Notes under the pieces: model-generated
The model's database searches: none
Seen by the model: the letters and a program-made list of their open reading frames with translations, nothing else
What the model was told of the DNA's origin: nothing
Part shown: in pieces, positions 1-8,399 of the stretch
How positions within the stretch are numbered: the first letter of the stretch is position 1
How the letters are laid out: every line of letters starts with the position of its first letter
Made by a program: the position numbers and the translations under genes
Source of the DNA: Streptomyces caelestis
Lineage (GTDB): Bacteria; Actinomycetota; Actinomycetes; Streptomycetales; Streptomycetaceae
Assembly: GCF_001279005.1 (NCBI RefSeq)
Contig: NZ_LGCN01000002.1
Coordinates: forward strand, 1 to 64,000
Direction: 5' to 3'
Length of the DNA: 64,000 bases

Positions 1-97
1 GAAACGCCCGGTTACATTCCGAACCCGGAAGCTAAGCCTTACAGCGCCGATGGTACTGCAGGGGGGACCCTGTGGGAGAGTAGGACGCCGCCGAACA
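1..97 (+). rRNA. rrf: 5S ribosomal RNA, 3' portion
   Basis: The window opens inside a 5S rRNA. The segment has the conserved actinobacterial 5S features: the CCGAACCCGGAAGCTAAG block near position 19, then GCGCCGATGGTACTGC, and a 3' end near GACGCCGCCGAAC that would pair with the missing 5' end. About the first 20-25 nt lie outside the window. This is the distal end of an rrn operon transcribed on the + strand. The exact 3' end (95-98) is inferred from the usual mature 5S sequence. Confidence 0.93.
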
Positions 98-105
98 ATC
101 TTTGG

Positions 106-155
106 AAGGACCCCTGGTCACCAGCGTTCAGCTGGGGCCAGGGGTCCTTTTTTAT
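106..155 (+). terminator. rrn operon terminator
   Basis: A hairpin has the left arm AAGGACCCCTGG (106-117) and the matching right arm CCAGGGGTCCTT (138-149), followed by a T-rich run. This is a textbook factor-independent terminator directly after the 5S rRNA. The T run is unusually good for this genome, as expected for an rRNA operon. Confidence 0.9.
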
Positions 156-188
156 TTATGCTTGCAGTACCGAAGACAGGAGTCACCG

Positions 189-2138
189 ATGTCCACCAAC
201 TCTCCCGACGACCGACCGGAGCGCGACCAGCGGCGACGGGACAGTGGTGACCGTCCTGAGCGCTCCGACCGGAGTGGCCAGCGCGGCGGCCCGGGGCGGG
301 GCAATGACCGTGACCGTGGCTTCCGGCGGGACGACCGCACCGGTGGCCGGCCGGAGCGTGGTGGCTTCCGCGGACGGGACGACAACCGCGGTGGTGAGCG
401 TGGCGGTTTCCGTCGGGACGACGATCGGGGTTACGGCCGTCGTGACGACGGGCGAAGTGACGACCGCGGTGGCTTCCGTCGCGATGACCGGGGTGGCGAC
501 CGTGGCGGCTTCCGCCGCGACGACAATCGCGGCGGTGGAGAGCGCGGTGGCTTCCGGGGGCGCGACGACCGTGGCGGTGAGCGCGGAGGTTTCCGTCGCG
601 ATGACAGTCGTGGTGGTGAGCGTGGCGGTTTCCGTCGGGACGACGATCGGGGTTACGGCCGTCGTGATGACCGGCGAGGTGACGACCGCGGTGGCTTCCG
701 TCGCGATGACCGGGGTGCTGACCGGGGTGGCGACCGTGGCGGTTTCCGTCGCGATGACCGCCGTGATGACCGGGGTGCTGATCGCCGTGATGACCGGGGT
801 GGCGACCGCGGTAGCTTCCGTCGTGACGACCGGGGTGGCGACCGCGGTGGTTTCCGTCGCGATGACAGTCGTGGTGGTGAGCGTGGCGGTTTCCGGCGGG
901 ACGACGATCGGGGTTACGGCCGTCGTGATGACCGGCGAGGTGACGACCGCGGTGGCTTCCGTCGCGATGACCGGGGTGCTGATCGCCGTGACGACCGGGG
1001 TGGCGACCGCGGTGGTTTCCACCGTGATGACCGCCGTGATGACCGTGGCGGCTTCCGCCGCGACGACAACCGCGGCGGTGAGCGTGGTGGCTTCCGTGGC
1101 CGCGATGACCGCCGTGATGACCGTGGCGGCTTCCGCCGCGACGACAACCGGGGCGGTGGAGAGCGCGGTGCTTTCCGGGGCCGGGACGACCGTGGCGGTG
1201 AGCGCGGTGGCTTCCGTCGGGACGACAACCGTGGCGGTGAGCGCGGTGGCTTCCGCGGCCGTGAGGACCGTGGGCGCGACGACCGTGGGCGCGGGCCGCG
1301 GCGTGACGACCGGGGTGGGCGGCCCGGTGGGTTCCGTGGGCGTGACGACCGGCACGGTGGCGGGCGGTTCCGCGAGGACAGGGACCGCGACCGGGACCGG
1401 GAGCCGATCAAGCGGCTGCCGATCCCCGAGGACGTCACGGGCGAGGAGATCGACAAGGACGTACGGCAGGAGTTGCAGAGCCTGCCCAAGACGCTCGCGG
1501 AGGACGTCGCCAAGAACCTGGTGATGGTCGCCCGGCTGATCGACGAGGACCCCGAGAGCGCGTACGGCTACTCCAGGGTGGCCCTGCGGCTGGCCTCCCG
1601 TGTCGCCGCCGTACGGGAGGCCGCCGGGTTCGCCGCGTACGCGAACCAGAAGTACGCCGAGGCGCTCGCCGAGTTCCGGGCCGCGCGGCGGATGACCGGG
1701 ACCGTGGAGCTGTGGCCCCTCATGGCCGACTGCGAGCGCGGGCTCGGCCGGCCGGAGAAGGCGCTGGACATGGCCGGGGCGCCCGAGGTGCAGAAGCTGG
1801 ACAAGGCCGGGCAGGTCGAGATGCGGCTCGTCGCGGCCGGCGCCCGACGTGACATGGGCCAGCTGGACGCGGCGATCGTGACGCTGCAGAGCTCCGAGCT
1901 GGCGTCCAACTCGGTCCAGCCGTGGACCGCGCGGCTGCGCTACGCCTACGCCGACGCGCTGCACGCCGCCGGCCGGAGCGGCGAGGCACGGGAGTGGTTC
2001 GCCAAGGCCGTGGAGGCCGACCGGGACGGCAGCACGGACGCCTCCGACCGGCTGGCCGAGCTGGACGGCGTGGAGTTCGTGGACGCGCTCGACGAGGGCG
2101 AGGCCGACGACACCGCGAACGCGGACGACAAGGACTGA
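189..2138 (+). CDS. RDD/RGG-repeat protein with C-terminal TPR-like domain
   Basis: The protein has 649 aa in two parts. Residues about 30-404 are a low-complexity tract of [23 protein letters not shown] and YGRRDD units, with alternating Arg and Asp plus Gly and scattered Phe/Tyr. Such RG/RGG-like tracts are typically disordered and often bind RNA or form condensates; that role is inference here. Residues about 410-649 look all-helical, with TPR-like pairs such as [13 protein letters not shown] and [16 protein letters not shown], and an acidic tail. The start is ATG 189 with AGGAG at 178-182. An in-frame TTG at 102 lies in the rRNA trailer and has no ribosome site. The gene ends at a bidirectional terminator. 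Long ORFs in other frames here are by-products of the repeat. The function is unknown. Confidence 0.85.
   Translation: MSTNSPDDRPERDQRRRDSGDRPERSDRSGQRGGPGRGNDRDRGFRRDDRTGGRPERGGFRGRDDNRGGERGGFRRDDDRGYGRRDDGRSDDRGGFRRDDRGGDRGGFRRDDNRGGGERGGFRGRDDRGGERGGFRRDDSRGGERGGFRRDDDRGYGRRDDRRGDDRGGFRRDDRGADRGGDRGGFRRDDRRDDRGADRRDDRGGDRGSFRRDDRGGDRGGFRRDDSRGGERGGFRRDDDRGYGRRDDRRGDDRGGFRRDDRGADRRDDRGGDRGGFHRDDRRDDRGGFRRDDNRGGERGGFRGRDDRRDDRGGFRRDDNRGGGERGAFRGRDDRGGERGGFRRDDNRGGERGGFRGREDRGRDDRGRGPRRDDRGGRPGGFRGRDDRHGGGRFREDRDRDRDREPIKRLPIPEDVTGEEIDKDVRQELQSLPKTLAEDVAKNLVMVARLIDEDPESAYGYSRVALRLASRVAAVREAAGFAAYANQKYAEALAEFRAARRMTGTVELWPLMADCERGLGRPEKALDMAGAPEVQKLDKAGQVEMRLVAAGARRDMGQLDAAIVTLQSSELASNSVQPWTARLRYAYADALHAAGRSGEAREWFAKAVEADRDGSTDASDRLAELDGVEFVDALDEGEADDTANADDKD
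276..1400 (+). repeat. Degenerate intragenic repeat tract encoding RDD/RGG units
   Basis: The tract repeats GACGACCG, GGTGGCTTCCG and GGGGTTACGG words with codon periodicity. Inside it, 588-721 and 849-982 are 134-nt copies offset by 261 nt (87 codons). By eye they differ at one position (T635 against G896). Such near-identity in third codon positions suggests a recent in-frame duplication, so the tract length probably varies between strains and is prone to misassembly. Confidence 0.85.
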
Positions 2139-2161
2139 CGTCCGAGGCGCGGGACAGTGAC

Positions 2162-2195
2162 GAAGGGGCGGGTCTCCGTGGAGACCCGCCCCTTC
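2162..2195. terminator. Bidirectional terminator between convergent genes
   Basis: A perfect 15-bp stem (2162-2176 with 2181-2195) closes a CGTG tetraloop. It lies between the convergent stop codons of the repeat protein (2138) and the DUF1015 gene (2206), so it can serve both strands. Confidence 0.85.
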
Positions 2196-2205
2196 GTCGC
2201 ATTCG

Positions 2206-3504
2206 TCACAGGTCGAGCGCGCGCAGGACCAGACCCGACGCCGGTTTCGGTCCGAACGACGTCGACTTGCGCGGCATCATGACGCCCTGGCGGGCCAGGT
2301 CGCGGACGACGTCCTCGTGCACCGGGTGCATCAGGACGGCCGTTGTGCCGTCGCGTTCCGCCTTCTCGACCGTGGCCGCCGTGTCGTGGATGTACGCGAT
2401 GCGGGCGGGGGAGTCGGGGACACGCCAGACATGCTCCAGGAGCGTGGCGTGCAGGACCGTCGCGTCCAGGGTGCGCCAGGCCACCGGACGGTCCGCCGGG
2501 ATCGTGCGGGCCAGCAGCTCCGGGTCCGGGCGGTCGACGAGATGGAAGGCGCCGTCCCCGGCGAGGAGGAAGGCGTTGCCCGCCGAGGCGGCCTCGGCGA
2601 GGGCGTTCATCGCCTCGGCCGGCGGCGCGTCCAGGCGGCGGACGCGGAACAGGCCGTCGAGCGCGGCGACGGCGTCCGCGACTGGCAGACCGTGCAGCAG
2701 CCGGTGGATGGCGCGGACGCGCAGGGGATAACGGGCCGTGTCGACGAGGAGGACCAGGCCGTGGTCCCAGGGGCCGGGGGAGGAGTGCTCCGCTCGGAGG
2801 CGCCGGTAGGTCGCCCAGCGGTGGTGGCCGTCGGCGATGAGAGCCTGGTGGCCGGAGAGTTCCCGCTGGACCGCGGCCAGGTCGACGGGGTCGGTGACGG
2901 ACCACAGACGGTGGTGGAAACCGTCCTCCGTGGTGGTCGCCAGCAGGGGCCGCCGACCGGCCGTGCGTTCGACCAGGTCGGCCGTGACGGCAGCCGGACC
3001 GCCGTCCCCGTCGCCCCGGTAGGTGAGCAGCAGCGGTTCGAGATTGGCGGAGGTGGCCCGCATCAGGTCCGCGCGGTCGGCGACGACGTGCGGCATGACG
3101 TCCTCGTGCGGCAGCACCAGCCGCTCGTCGGGATCGGAGACGCGCAGCGCGCCGATGACGCCGCGCTGCACCATGCCGTCGCCGTCGCGCTGCTCGTAGA
3201 CGTACAGGCAGGGCTCCGGGTCGGCGGTCAGGACCCCCTCCGCGCGCCAGCGGCGCAGTGTGTCGGCGGCCTGGGCGTTGCGCGCCTCGGGCGTGCCGGC
3301 CTCGGGCAGGATCAGCCGGACGATGTTGTACGGGTCGGCGGACTGGAGGTGGTGCAGGCCGTCGGGGCGGACGACGACGTCGTACGGCGGGGATGTCACG
3401 GCGGCCAGGCTGCCGACCCGGTCGGGGTCGTAACGAAGGCCTCGGAACGGGGTGAGTTCCAGGCCCCGGGGCGCCTTTGCCGTCGAGTGACCTGCAGTGT
3501 CCAT
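2206..3504 (-). CDS. DUF1015 family protein
   Basis: This 432-aa soluble protein begins MDTAGHSTAKAPRGLEL. It carries features I associate with DUF1015: an N-terminal LTPFRGLRYDP..VTSPPYDVV block, a central DGHHRWATYRRLRAE motif (about residues 220-235) and a C-terminal FGPKPASGLVLRALDL end. DGHHR is the hallmark. The family is widespread and biochemically poorly defined; I do not assign a reaction. The start at 3504 was chosen because the conserved N-terminus begins just after it; a longer open frame upstream overlaps the divergent HAD gene. The 72-nt gap to the divergent gene at 3577 must hold both promoters. Confidence 0.85.
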   Translation of the reverse strand: MDTAGHSTAKAPRGLELTPFRGLRYDPDRVGSLAAVTSPPYDVVVRPDGLHHLQSADPYNIVRLILPEAGTPEARNAQAADTLRRWRAEGVLTADPEPCLYVYEQRDGDGMVQRGVIGALRVSDPDERLVLPHEDVMPHVVADRADLMRATSANLEPLLLTYRGDGDGGPAAVTADLVERTAGRRPLLATTTEDGFHHRLWSVTDPVDLAAVQRELSGHQALIADGHHRWATYRRLRAEHSSPGPWDHGLVLLVDTARYPLRVRAIHRLLHGLPVADAVAALDGLFRVRRLDAPPAEAMNALAEAASAGNAFLLAGDGAFHLVDRPDPELLARTIPADRPVAWRTLDATVLHATLLEHVWRVPDSPARIAYIHDTAATVEKAERDGTTAVLMHPVHEDVVRDLARQGVMMPRKSTSFGPKPASGLVLRALDL

Positions 3505-3576
3505 CCCGGCATCGTACGGGGGCCGGTGGCATGGGGGATGATCGGGGGAAAGCCGTCGAACGAGGAGCGATGCGGA

Positions 3577-4605
3577 ATGAGCCGGAGCGTCAGGACGAGG
3601 CCCGAGGGCAGTGGGCAGGCCCTGAACGAGGCGTACGACACGGCGCTGCTCGACCTCGACGGCGTGGTGTACGCGGGCGGGAGCGCGATCGTCCACGCGG
3701 TCGAGTCGCTGGCCACGGCCCGTGCGGGCGGTATGCGTCTCGCCTACGTGACCAACAACGCCCTGCGCACCCCGGACACCGTGGCCGCTCATCTGACCGA
3801 GCTGGGGATACCGGCGGAGGCCGGCGACGTCATCACCTCCGCGCAGGCGGTCGCGCGGCTGGTCGCTGAGCAGGTGCCGCGGGGCGCCCGGGTGCTGGTG
3901 ATCGGCGGTGAGGGGCTGCGGGTGGCGCTGCGTGAGCGCGGACTGGCGCCGGTGGAGTCGGCGGACGACGACCCGGTGGCGGTCGTGCAGGGGTACGGCG
4001 GGCCCGAGCTGCCGTGGGGGAGGCTCGCGGAGGCGTCGTACGCCGTGGCGCGCGGGCTGCCGTGGTTCGCGTCCAACACCGACCTGACGATTCCCAGCGG
4101 CCGGGGCATCGCCCCGGGCAACGGCGCGGCGGTGGAGGTCGTACGGATCGCCACGGGCGCCGAGCCGCAGGTCGCGGGCAAGCCGCTGCCGCCGATGCAC
4201 CGGGAGACGGTCCTGCGGACGGGCGCCGAGCGGCCGCTGGTGGTGGGGGACCGGCTGGACACGGACATCGAGGGCGCGTTCAACGGCGAGGTGGACTCGC
4301 TGCTGGTGCTGACCGGTGTGACGGACGGCGCGCGGTTGCTCGCCGCGCCGCCGCAGCACCGGCCGACGTACGTCGACGCCGATCTGCGCGGGATGCTCAC
4401 CGGGCAGCCGGAGGTCGCCCGGGCGGGCGACGGGTTCCGGTGCGGTGGCTGGACGGCGACGGCCGGCGCCGGGGAACTGGAGCTGGAGGGCGACGGCGGC
4501 GCGCTGGACGGGCTGCGCGCGCTGTGCGCGGCGGCGTGGACGGCGGCCGGGGACGGTGCGTGCGAGCTGGACGGCGGGAAGGCGCTGGCACGGCTGGGAC
4601 TATGA
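3577..4605 (+). CDS. HAD-IIA family sugar/nucleotide phosphatase
   Basis: This 342-aa protein is of the NagD/4-nitrophenylphosphatase type. HAD motif I is LLDLDGVVYAGG (about residues 24-35), motif II the YVTNNALRTP segment, and motifs III/IV are K(PLPPMHRE) followed by LVVGDRLDTDIEGAFN, where the paired Asp residues bind Mg2+. The cap lies between motifs II and III. A tail of about 60 residues after the HAD core (GDGFRCGGWTATAG onward) is not part of the usual roughly 260-aa family core. The start is ATG 3577 with GAGGAG at 3562-3567. Likely substrates are small phosphoesters such as nucleotides or sugar phosphates; specificity cannot be read. Confidence 0.88.
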   Translation: MSRSVRTRPEGSGQALNEAYDTALLDLDGVVYAGGSAIVHAVESLATARAGGMRLAYVTNNALRTPDTVAAHLTELGIPAEAGDVITSAQAVARLVAEQVPRGARVLVIGGEGLRVALRERGLAPVESADDDPVAVVQGYGGPELPWGRLAEASYAVARGLPWFASNTDLTIPSGRGIAPGNGAAVEVVRIATGAEPQVAGKPLPPMHRETVLRTGAERPLVVGDRLDTDIEGAFNGEVDSLLVLTGVTDGARLLAAPPQHRPTYVDADLRGMLTGQPEVARAGDGFRCGGWTATAGAGELELEGDGGALDGLRALCAAAWTAAGDGACELDGGKALARLGL

Positions 4606-4610
4606 GGACC

Positions 4611-4660
4611 CCGGAGGGTCCCGGGCCCCGGGACCCTCCGGGACCCTCCGGGACCCTCCG
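4611..4660 (+). terminator. Palindromic terminator with 10-nt tandem repeats
   Basis: Directly after the HAD stop codon, a near-perfect palindrome (15-bp arms 4611-4625 and 4627-4641) is followed by two further copies of the 10-mer GGACCCTCCG, giving three tandem copies at 4631-4660. Each copy could pair with the left arm, so alternative hairpins are possible. There is no T run, as is usual in Streptomyces. Confidence 0.65.
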
Positions 4661-4699
4661 GGGCCCGCCGTGCCGTCCGGGAAGCCGGGTCCGGGAAGC

Positions 4700-4729
4700 T
4701 TGATCGATTGCGAGGGTAGGCTAACCTAA
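4700..4729 (+). promoter_or_regulatory. Iron box (DmdR/IdeR-type) overlapping a promoter
   Basis: Positions 4711-4729 match the DmdR/IdeR consensus TTAGGTTAGGCTAACCTAA at 16 of 19 positions, with a perfect right half TAGGCTAACCTAA. A candidate -35 TTGATC (4700-4705) is 16 nt from a candidate -10 TAACCT (4722-4727), which lies inside the box. The GTG start at 4734 then falls at the expected transcription start, so the mRNA is probably leaderless and repressed by Fe2+-loaded DmdR. The box is seen; the promoter and regulator are inferred. Confidence 0.85.
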
Positions 4730-4733
4730 CTGC

Positions 4734-5777
4734 GTGTTGGTCGAGAGTCCCCCCGAACAGCGCGCGGAGACCGCCCCCGCGCCCCCGAACCGCCGGGCGG
4801 TACGCGTCCTCGGGCTGCTCGTCTCCGCCGTGATCCTGGTGCTCGTCGCGCTGGCGAGCATCGCGATCGGTGCGAAGGAGCTGTCCCTGGAGCAGGTCTG
4901 GCACGGCCTGTTCGAGGACTCGGGCACCTACGGCGACGTCGTCGTGGCCGACAGGCTGTCACGGACCGTCCTCGGGGTGCTCGCAGGAGCCGCGCTCGGC
5001 CTGGCGGGATCGGTCCTGCAGGCGCTCACCCGCAACCCGCTGGCCGATCCCGGACTGCTCGGCCTCAACGCGGGCGCGTCCGCCGCCGTCGTCACCGCCA
5101 TCACCTTCTTCGGCGTCACCTCGCTGTCCGGATACGTGTGGTTCGCCTTCTTCGGCGCGGCGGCCGTCGGCGCGCTGGTGTGGTTCCTCGGCGGCAGCCG
5201 GGGTGCGACGCCGGTGCGGCTGGTGCTCGCCGGCACGGCCATCAGCGCGGCGCTGTACGGCTATCTCCAGGCCATCATGATCCTGGACGACGCCGCGCTC
5301 GGCAGGATGCGTTTCTGGACGGTGGGTTCGCTGGCCTCGGCGACCGACTCGACCGTCACCCAGGTGCTGCCGTTCCTGCTGGCCGGCTCCCTGCTGGCGC
5401 TGGCGCTCGCCCGGCCGCTCAACGCCATGGCCATGGGCGACGACACCGCCGAGGCCCTCGGCGCCAACCTCAACCGCACCCGGGCGCTGTCCATGCTCGC
5501 CGCGACCGTGCTGTGCGGGGCCGCGACCGCCGCCTGCGGGCCGATCGTCTTCGTCGGCCTGATGGTGCCGCACATCGTGCGCTCCTTCACCGGACCCGAC
5601 CTGCGCTGGATCCTGCCGTACGCGGCGGTCCTGTCGCCCGTGCTGCTGCTCGGCGCCGATGTGATCGGCCGGATCGTGGCCCGGCCCGCCGAACTCCAGG
5701 TCGGCATCGTCACCGCGATCCTCGGCGGCCCGGTCTTCATCTTTCTCGTGCGACGGCGGAGGACGGCCCAGCTGTGA
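4734..5777 (+). CDS. FecCD-family iron-siderophore ABC permease
   Basis: This 347-aa polytopic membrane protein is half of the permease pair for Fe3+-siderophore import. Family marks include DRLSRTVLGVLAGAALGLAG and LQALTRNPLADPGLLGLNAG near residues 75-110, the GDDTAEALGANLNRTR cytoplasmic coupling helix (about 230), and GPIVFVGLMVPHIVR (about 265). Roughly ten hydrophobic helices are expected. The GTG start has no ribosome binding site and lies 5 nt after the iron box, which supports leaderless, iron-repressed expression. The stop overlaps the start of the next permease by 4 nt. No substrate-binding lipoprotein is encoded beside the operon, so it must be supplied elsewhere. Confidence 0.93.
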   Translation: MLVESPPEQRAETAPAPPNRRAVRVLGLLVSAVILVLVALASIAIGAKELSLEQVWHGLFEDSGTYGDVVVADRLSRTVLGVLAGAALGLAGSVLQALTRNPLADPGLLGLNAGASAAVVTAITFFGVTSLSGYVWFAFFGAAAVGALVWFLGGSRGATPVRLVLAGTAISAALYGYLQAIMILDDAALGRMRFWTVGSLASATDSTVTQVLPFLLAGSLLALALARPLNAMAMGDDTAEALGANLNRTRALSMLAATVLCGAATAACGPIVFVGLMVPHIVRSFTGPDLRWILPYAAVLSPVLLLGADVIGRIVARPAELQVGIVTAILGGPVFIFLVRRRRTAQL

Positions 5778-6811
5778 AGACCAACCGCGCGGTGCGGACT
5801 CCCGGCGGCCTCTCGGTCCGGCTGGACGTGCGCGCCCTCACCGTCGTCGTCCTGCTCCTCCTCGCGGCGCTCACCGCGAGCGTGGTGCTGATCGGCACCG
5901 GCGACTTCCCGATCCCCGCCGGAGACGTCCTGCGGACCCTCGTCGGCGAGGGCGACCCCGGCCAGGAGTTCATCGTCACCGAGCTCAGGCTGCCCCGGGT
6001 CCTGGTCGGACTGCTCGTCGGCGCCTCCCTCGGACTCGGCGGCGCGCTGTTCCAGTCCGTCTCCCGCAACCCGCTGGGCAGCCCGGACGTGCTCGGCCTC
6101 GGACAGGGGGCGACGGCCGGCGCCCTCACGGTGATCGTGCTGTTCTCCGGGAGCGCCGGCCAGGTCGCCCTCGGCGCGCTCGCCGGCGGACTGGTGACCG
6201 GTTTCGCCATCTACGCGCTCGCCTGGAAGCGGGGCGTGCACGGCTACCGCCTGGTCCTGGTCGGCATCGGTGTCTCGGCGATCGTCACGGCGGTCAACGG
6301 CTATCTGCTCACCAGGTCCGACATCGTCGACGCCGCCCGCGCGGTCGTGTGGATGACCGGATCCCTCGACGGCCGGGACTGGGACCAGGTCTGGCCGCTG
6401 CTCGCCCTGTGCGCCGTCCTCGTGCCGCTGGTCCTGGCCAACTCGCGCGGCCTGCGGATGATGGAGATGGGCGACGACGTGTCGTACGCCCTCGGCGTGC
6501 GCGTGGAGCGCGTACGGCTGCTGCTGATGCTGGCGGCCGTGCTGCTCACCGCGTCCGCGACCGCCGCCGCCGGACCGGTCGGCTTCGTCGCGCTCACCGC
6601 GCCGCAGCTCGCCCGGCGCCTGACCCGTTCGCCCGGCCCCAACCTCGCCGCGTCGCTGTGCATGGGCGCCGCCCTCCTGGTCACCGCCGACCTGGCGTCG
6701 CAGCGGGCGTTCGGCGCCGAGCAGCTGCCCGTGGGCGTGGTCACCGGCGTGCTCGGCGGTGTCTATCTGCTGTGGCTGCTGGTCACCGAGCGCAAAGCGG
6801 GCCGGATATGA
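5774..6811 (+). CDS. FecCD-family iron-siderophore ABC permease (second subunit)
   Basis: This 345-aa paralogue of the preceding gene is translationally coupled through the GTGA overlap at 5774-5777. It shows the same architecture: LRLPRVLVGLLVGASLGLGG, SVSRNPLGSPDVLGLGQG, the coupling segment GDDVSYALGVRVERVR (about residues 230-245) and AGPVGFVALTAPQLARRL. With the first permease it should form the heterodimeric channel driven by the downstream ATPase. The N-terminal 20 residues (TNRAVRTPGGLSVRLDVR) are basic and cytoplasmic. The open frame upstream of 5774 belongs to another frame of the first permease gene. Confidence 0.93.
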   Translation: MKTNRAVRTPGGLSVRLDVRALTVVVLLLLAALTASVVLIGTGDFPIPAGDVLRTLVGEGDPGQEFIVTELRLPRVLVGLLVGASLGLGGALFQSVSRNPLGSPDVLGLGQGATAGALTVIVLFSGSAGQVALGALAGGLVTGFAIYALAWKRGVHGYRLVLVGIGVSAIVTAVNGYLLTRSDIVDAARAVVWMTGSLDGRDWDQVWPLLALCAVLVPLVLANSRGLRMMEMGDDVSYALGVRVERVRLLLMLAAVLLTASATAAAGPVGFVALTAPQLARRLTRSPGPNLAASLCMGAALLVTADLASQRAFGAEQLPVGVVTGVLGGVYLLWLLVTERKAGRI

Positions 6812-7689
6812 GCGCCGGCACCACCGCCGGCAGCGGGACGAACCACCGAAGGAGCACCGTGAACCGACTGTCCGCCGAGAACGTCACCCTGGCCTACGAC
6901 CAGCGGGTCATCGCCGAACAGCTGTCGGTGGAGATACCGGACAACTCCTTCACCGTGATCGTCGGCCCCAACGCGTGCGGCAAGTCGACGCTGCTGCGGG
7001 CGCTGTCGCGGATGCTCAAGCCGAGTGAGGGGCGGGTCCTGCTCGACGGGCAGGTCATCCAGTCGATGCCGGCCAAGAAGGTCGCCCGCACCCTCGGCCT
7101 GCTGCCCCAGTCGTCCATCGCGCCCGACGGCATCACCGTCGGCGACCTGGTGGGCCGCGGCCGGTACCCGCACCAGGGCCTGCTGCGCCAGTGGTCCGCC
7201 GAGGACGAGCGCGTCGTCCAGGAGTCGATGGCCCGCACCGGCGTCGCCGAGCTGGCGGAACGCCACGTCGACGAGCTCTCCGGCGGTCAGCGGCAGCGCG
7301 TGTGGATCGCCATGGCGCTGGCCCAGCAGACCCCGCTGCTGCTCCTCGACGAACCGACCACGTTCCTCGACATCCAGCACCAGATCGACGTGCTCGACCT
7401 GTGCGCGGAACTGCACGAGGAGCAGGGACGCACCCTCGTCGCCGTGCTGCACGACCTCAACCACGCCGCCCGGTACGCCACCCACCTCGTCGCCCTGCGC
7501 CAGGGGAAGGTCATCGCCCAGGGCGCCCCGAAGGACATCGTCACCGCCGGTCTGGTCGAGGAGGTCTTCGGACTGCGCTGCCAGGTCATCGACGATCCCG
7601 AGACGGGCACCCCGCTGGTGGTGCCGGCCGCCCGCACGGCGCGGGCGAAGGGCGCGGGGGAGAAGGTGGGGGCTACAGGAGTCTCCTGA
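6808..7689 (+). CDS. Iron-siderophore ABC transporter ATP-binding protein
   Basis: This FepC/FecE-type ATPase has 293 aa from ATG 6808. Walker A is GPNACGKSTLLRAL, the Q loop is GLLPQSS, the signature is ELSGGQRQRVWIAMALAQ, Walker B is LLLLDEPTTFLD, and the H loop is VAVLHDLNHAARYATH. All catalytic residues are present. ATG 6808 overlaps the permease stop by 4 nt; a second in-frame start, GTG 6859, has AAGGAG at 6849-6854 and would give a 276-aa protein, so the N-terminus is uncertain. The 3' end overlaps the convergent SCP2 gene by 17 nt. Confidence 0.92.
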   Translation: MSAGTTAGSGTNHRRSTVNRLSAENVTLAYDQRVIAEQLSVEIPDNSFTVIVGPNACGKSTLLRALSRMLKPSEGRVLLDGQVIQSMPAKKVARTLGLLPQSSIAPDGITVGDLVGRGRYPHQGLLRQWSAEDERVVQESMARTGVAELAERHVDELSGGQRQRVWIAMALAQQTPLLLLDEPTTFLDIQHQIDVLDLCAELHEEQGRTLVAVLHDLNHAARYATHLVALRQGKVIAQGAPKDIVTAGLVEEVFGLRCQVIDDPETGTPLVVPAARTARAKGAGEKVGATGVS

Positions 7690-8020
7690 GGCGGAACAGG
7701 TCCCGCAGACCCGCCTCGAGGCGCACCCGGCCCGAGCCCCAGGCCCTGGCGAAGTGCAGTTCGCCGCCGACCAGGGCCACCAGGTCGTCGCCCGTCATCG
7801 CGAGCCGTATCTGCGCCTTCTCGCGCGGCGGGCCGGGAAACGTGTCGTGCACCTCGATCCGGCCGCCGGTCAGCCGGCCGGCGAAGGTCACGTCCAGGTC
7901 GGTGACGTGGCAGCTGACCGAGCGGTCCATCGCCGCGGCCGCGCGGACGTCCCCCTCGGCGCCCCGCAGGCTGTCCGCAAGCTGGTCGAGTGCGGTACGG
8001 CACTCCTCGATCGTGGCCAT
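7673..8020 (-). CDS. Small SCP2 sterol-binding-like domain protein
   Basis: This 115-aa protein (MATIEECRTALDQLADSL...) has an N-terminal helix followed by a beta-rich segment with alternating strands (SVSCHVTDLDVTFAGRL, KAQIRLAMTGDDLVALVGGE, LHFARAWGSGRVRLE) and a terminal helix (DLFRLRRLL). That order resembles bacterial SCP2/lipid-binding proteins such as those with MxxDDxxxLxxGxxxxxxAxxxGR. The ligand is unknown; hydrophobic small-molecule binding is a family-level guess. It runs convergent to the siderophore ATPase with a 17-nt overlap and divergent from the small gene at 8063. Confidence 0.75.
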   Translation of the reverse strand: MATIEECRTALDQLADSLRGAEGDVRAAAAMDRSVSCHVTDLDVTFAGRLTGGRIEVHDTFPGPPREKAQIRLAMTGDDLVALVGGELHFARAWGSGRVRLEAGLRDLFRLRRLL

Positions 8021-8062
8021 CGCGGACGACGGTACACCGGACGTTCGCGGTAGCGTCGGGGC

Positions 8063-8341
8063 ATGAACGACGCAGTGCCGGAGGCGGAGGGCACGGGCCC
8101 GGGCGCCGTGCAGCCGCCGCCCGAGGACGACCCCGCCGCCCCCGCGCCCCTGGGGGTGCCGCGCGCCCCCACCGGCCACCCCGAGGTCGACGCCCGCGTG
8201 GAGCGGCTGGCCGACGCCGACCACCTCACCACGGACGGCCACGTCGAGGTGTACGAGGATGTACACCGAGGGCTGCGCGACGCGCTCACCGCGCTCGACG
8301 CCCGCCCGGGGTCCACCCGTCACCCGACCACCACCCCTTGA
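8063..8341 (+). CDS. Small conserved-type hypothetical protein
   Basis: The product is a 92-aa acidic, proline-rich protein. Residues 1-38 look disordered (PPPEDDPAAPAPLGVPRAPTG); residues about 40-80 could form one or two amphipathic helices (VDARVERLADADHL, VEVYEDVHRGLRDALTALDA). I recognise no domain. There is no Shine-Dalgarno site; TAGCGT at 8051-8056 lies 6 nt before the ATG, so a leaderless mRNA is possible. It sits immediately upstream of tlyA (58 nt) and is probably co-transcribed with it. Confidence 0.7.
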   Translation: MNDAVPEAEGTGPGAVQPPPEDDPAAPAPLGVPRAPTGHPEVDARVERLADADHLTTDGHVEVYEDVHRGLRDALTALDARPGSTRHPTTTP

Positions 8342-8399
8342 CGAGGCCCTTCGGGCCACCCGTGCCATTCGGCACACGAACACAGGAGCTGAACCGAAC

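Noticed and set aside
183..1964. Long open frames antisense to, and in other frames of, the RDD/RGG gene (593 aa on minus, 426 aa on plus)
   Set aside because: They follow from the periodic GC-rich repeat; their products are monotonous Val/Ala/Thr strings, lack ribosome sites and continue only where the repeat excludes stops.
2317..3576. Long plus-strand open frame joining the DUF1015 antisense to the HAD gene
   Set aside because: It is antisense to a clear DUF1015 protein; the HAD family start and a good ribosome site are at 3577.
8259..8399. Upstream extension of tlyA to 8259
   Set aside because: It overlaps the small gene at 8063-8341 and precedes the conserved S4 start; AGGAG supports GTG 8400.
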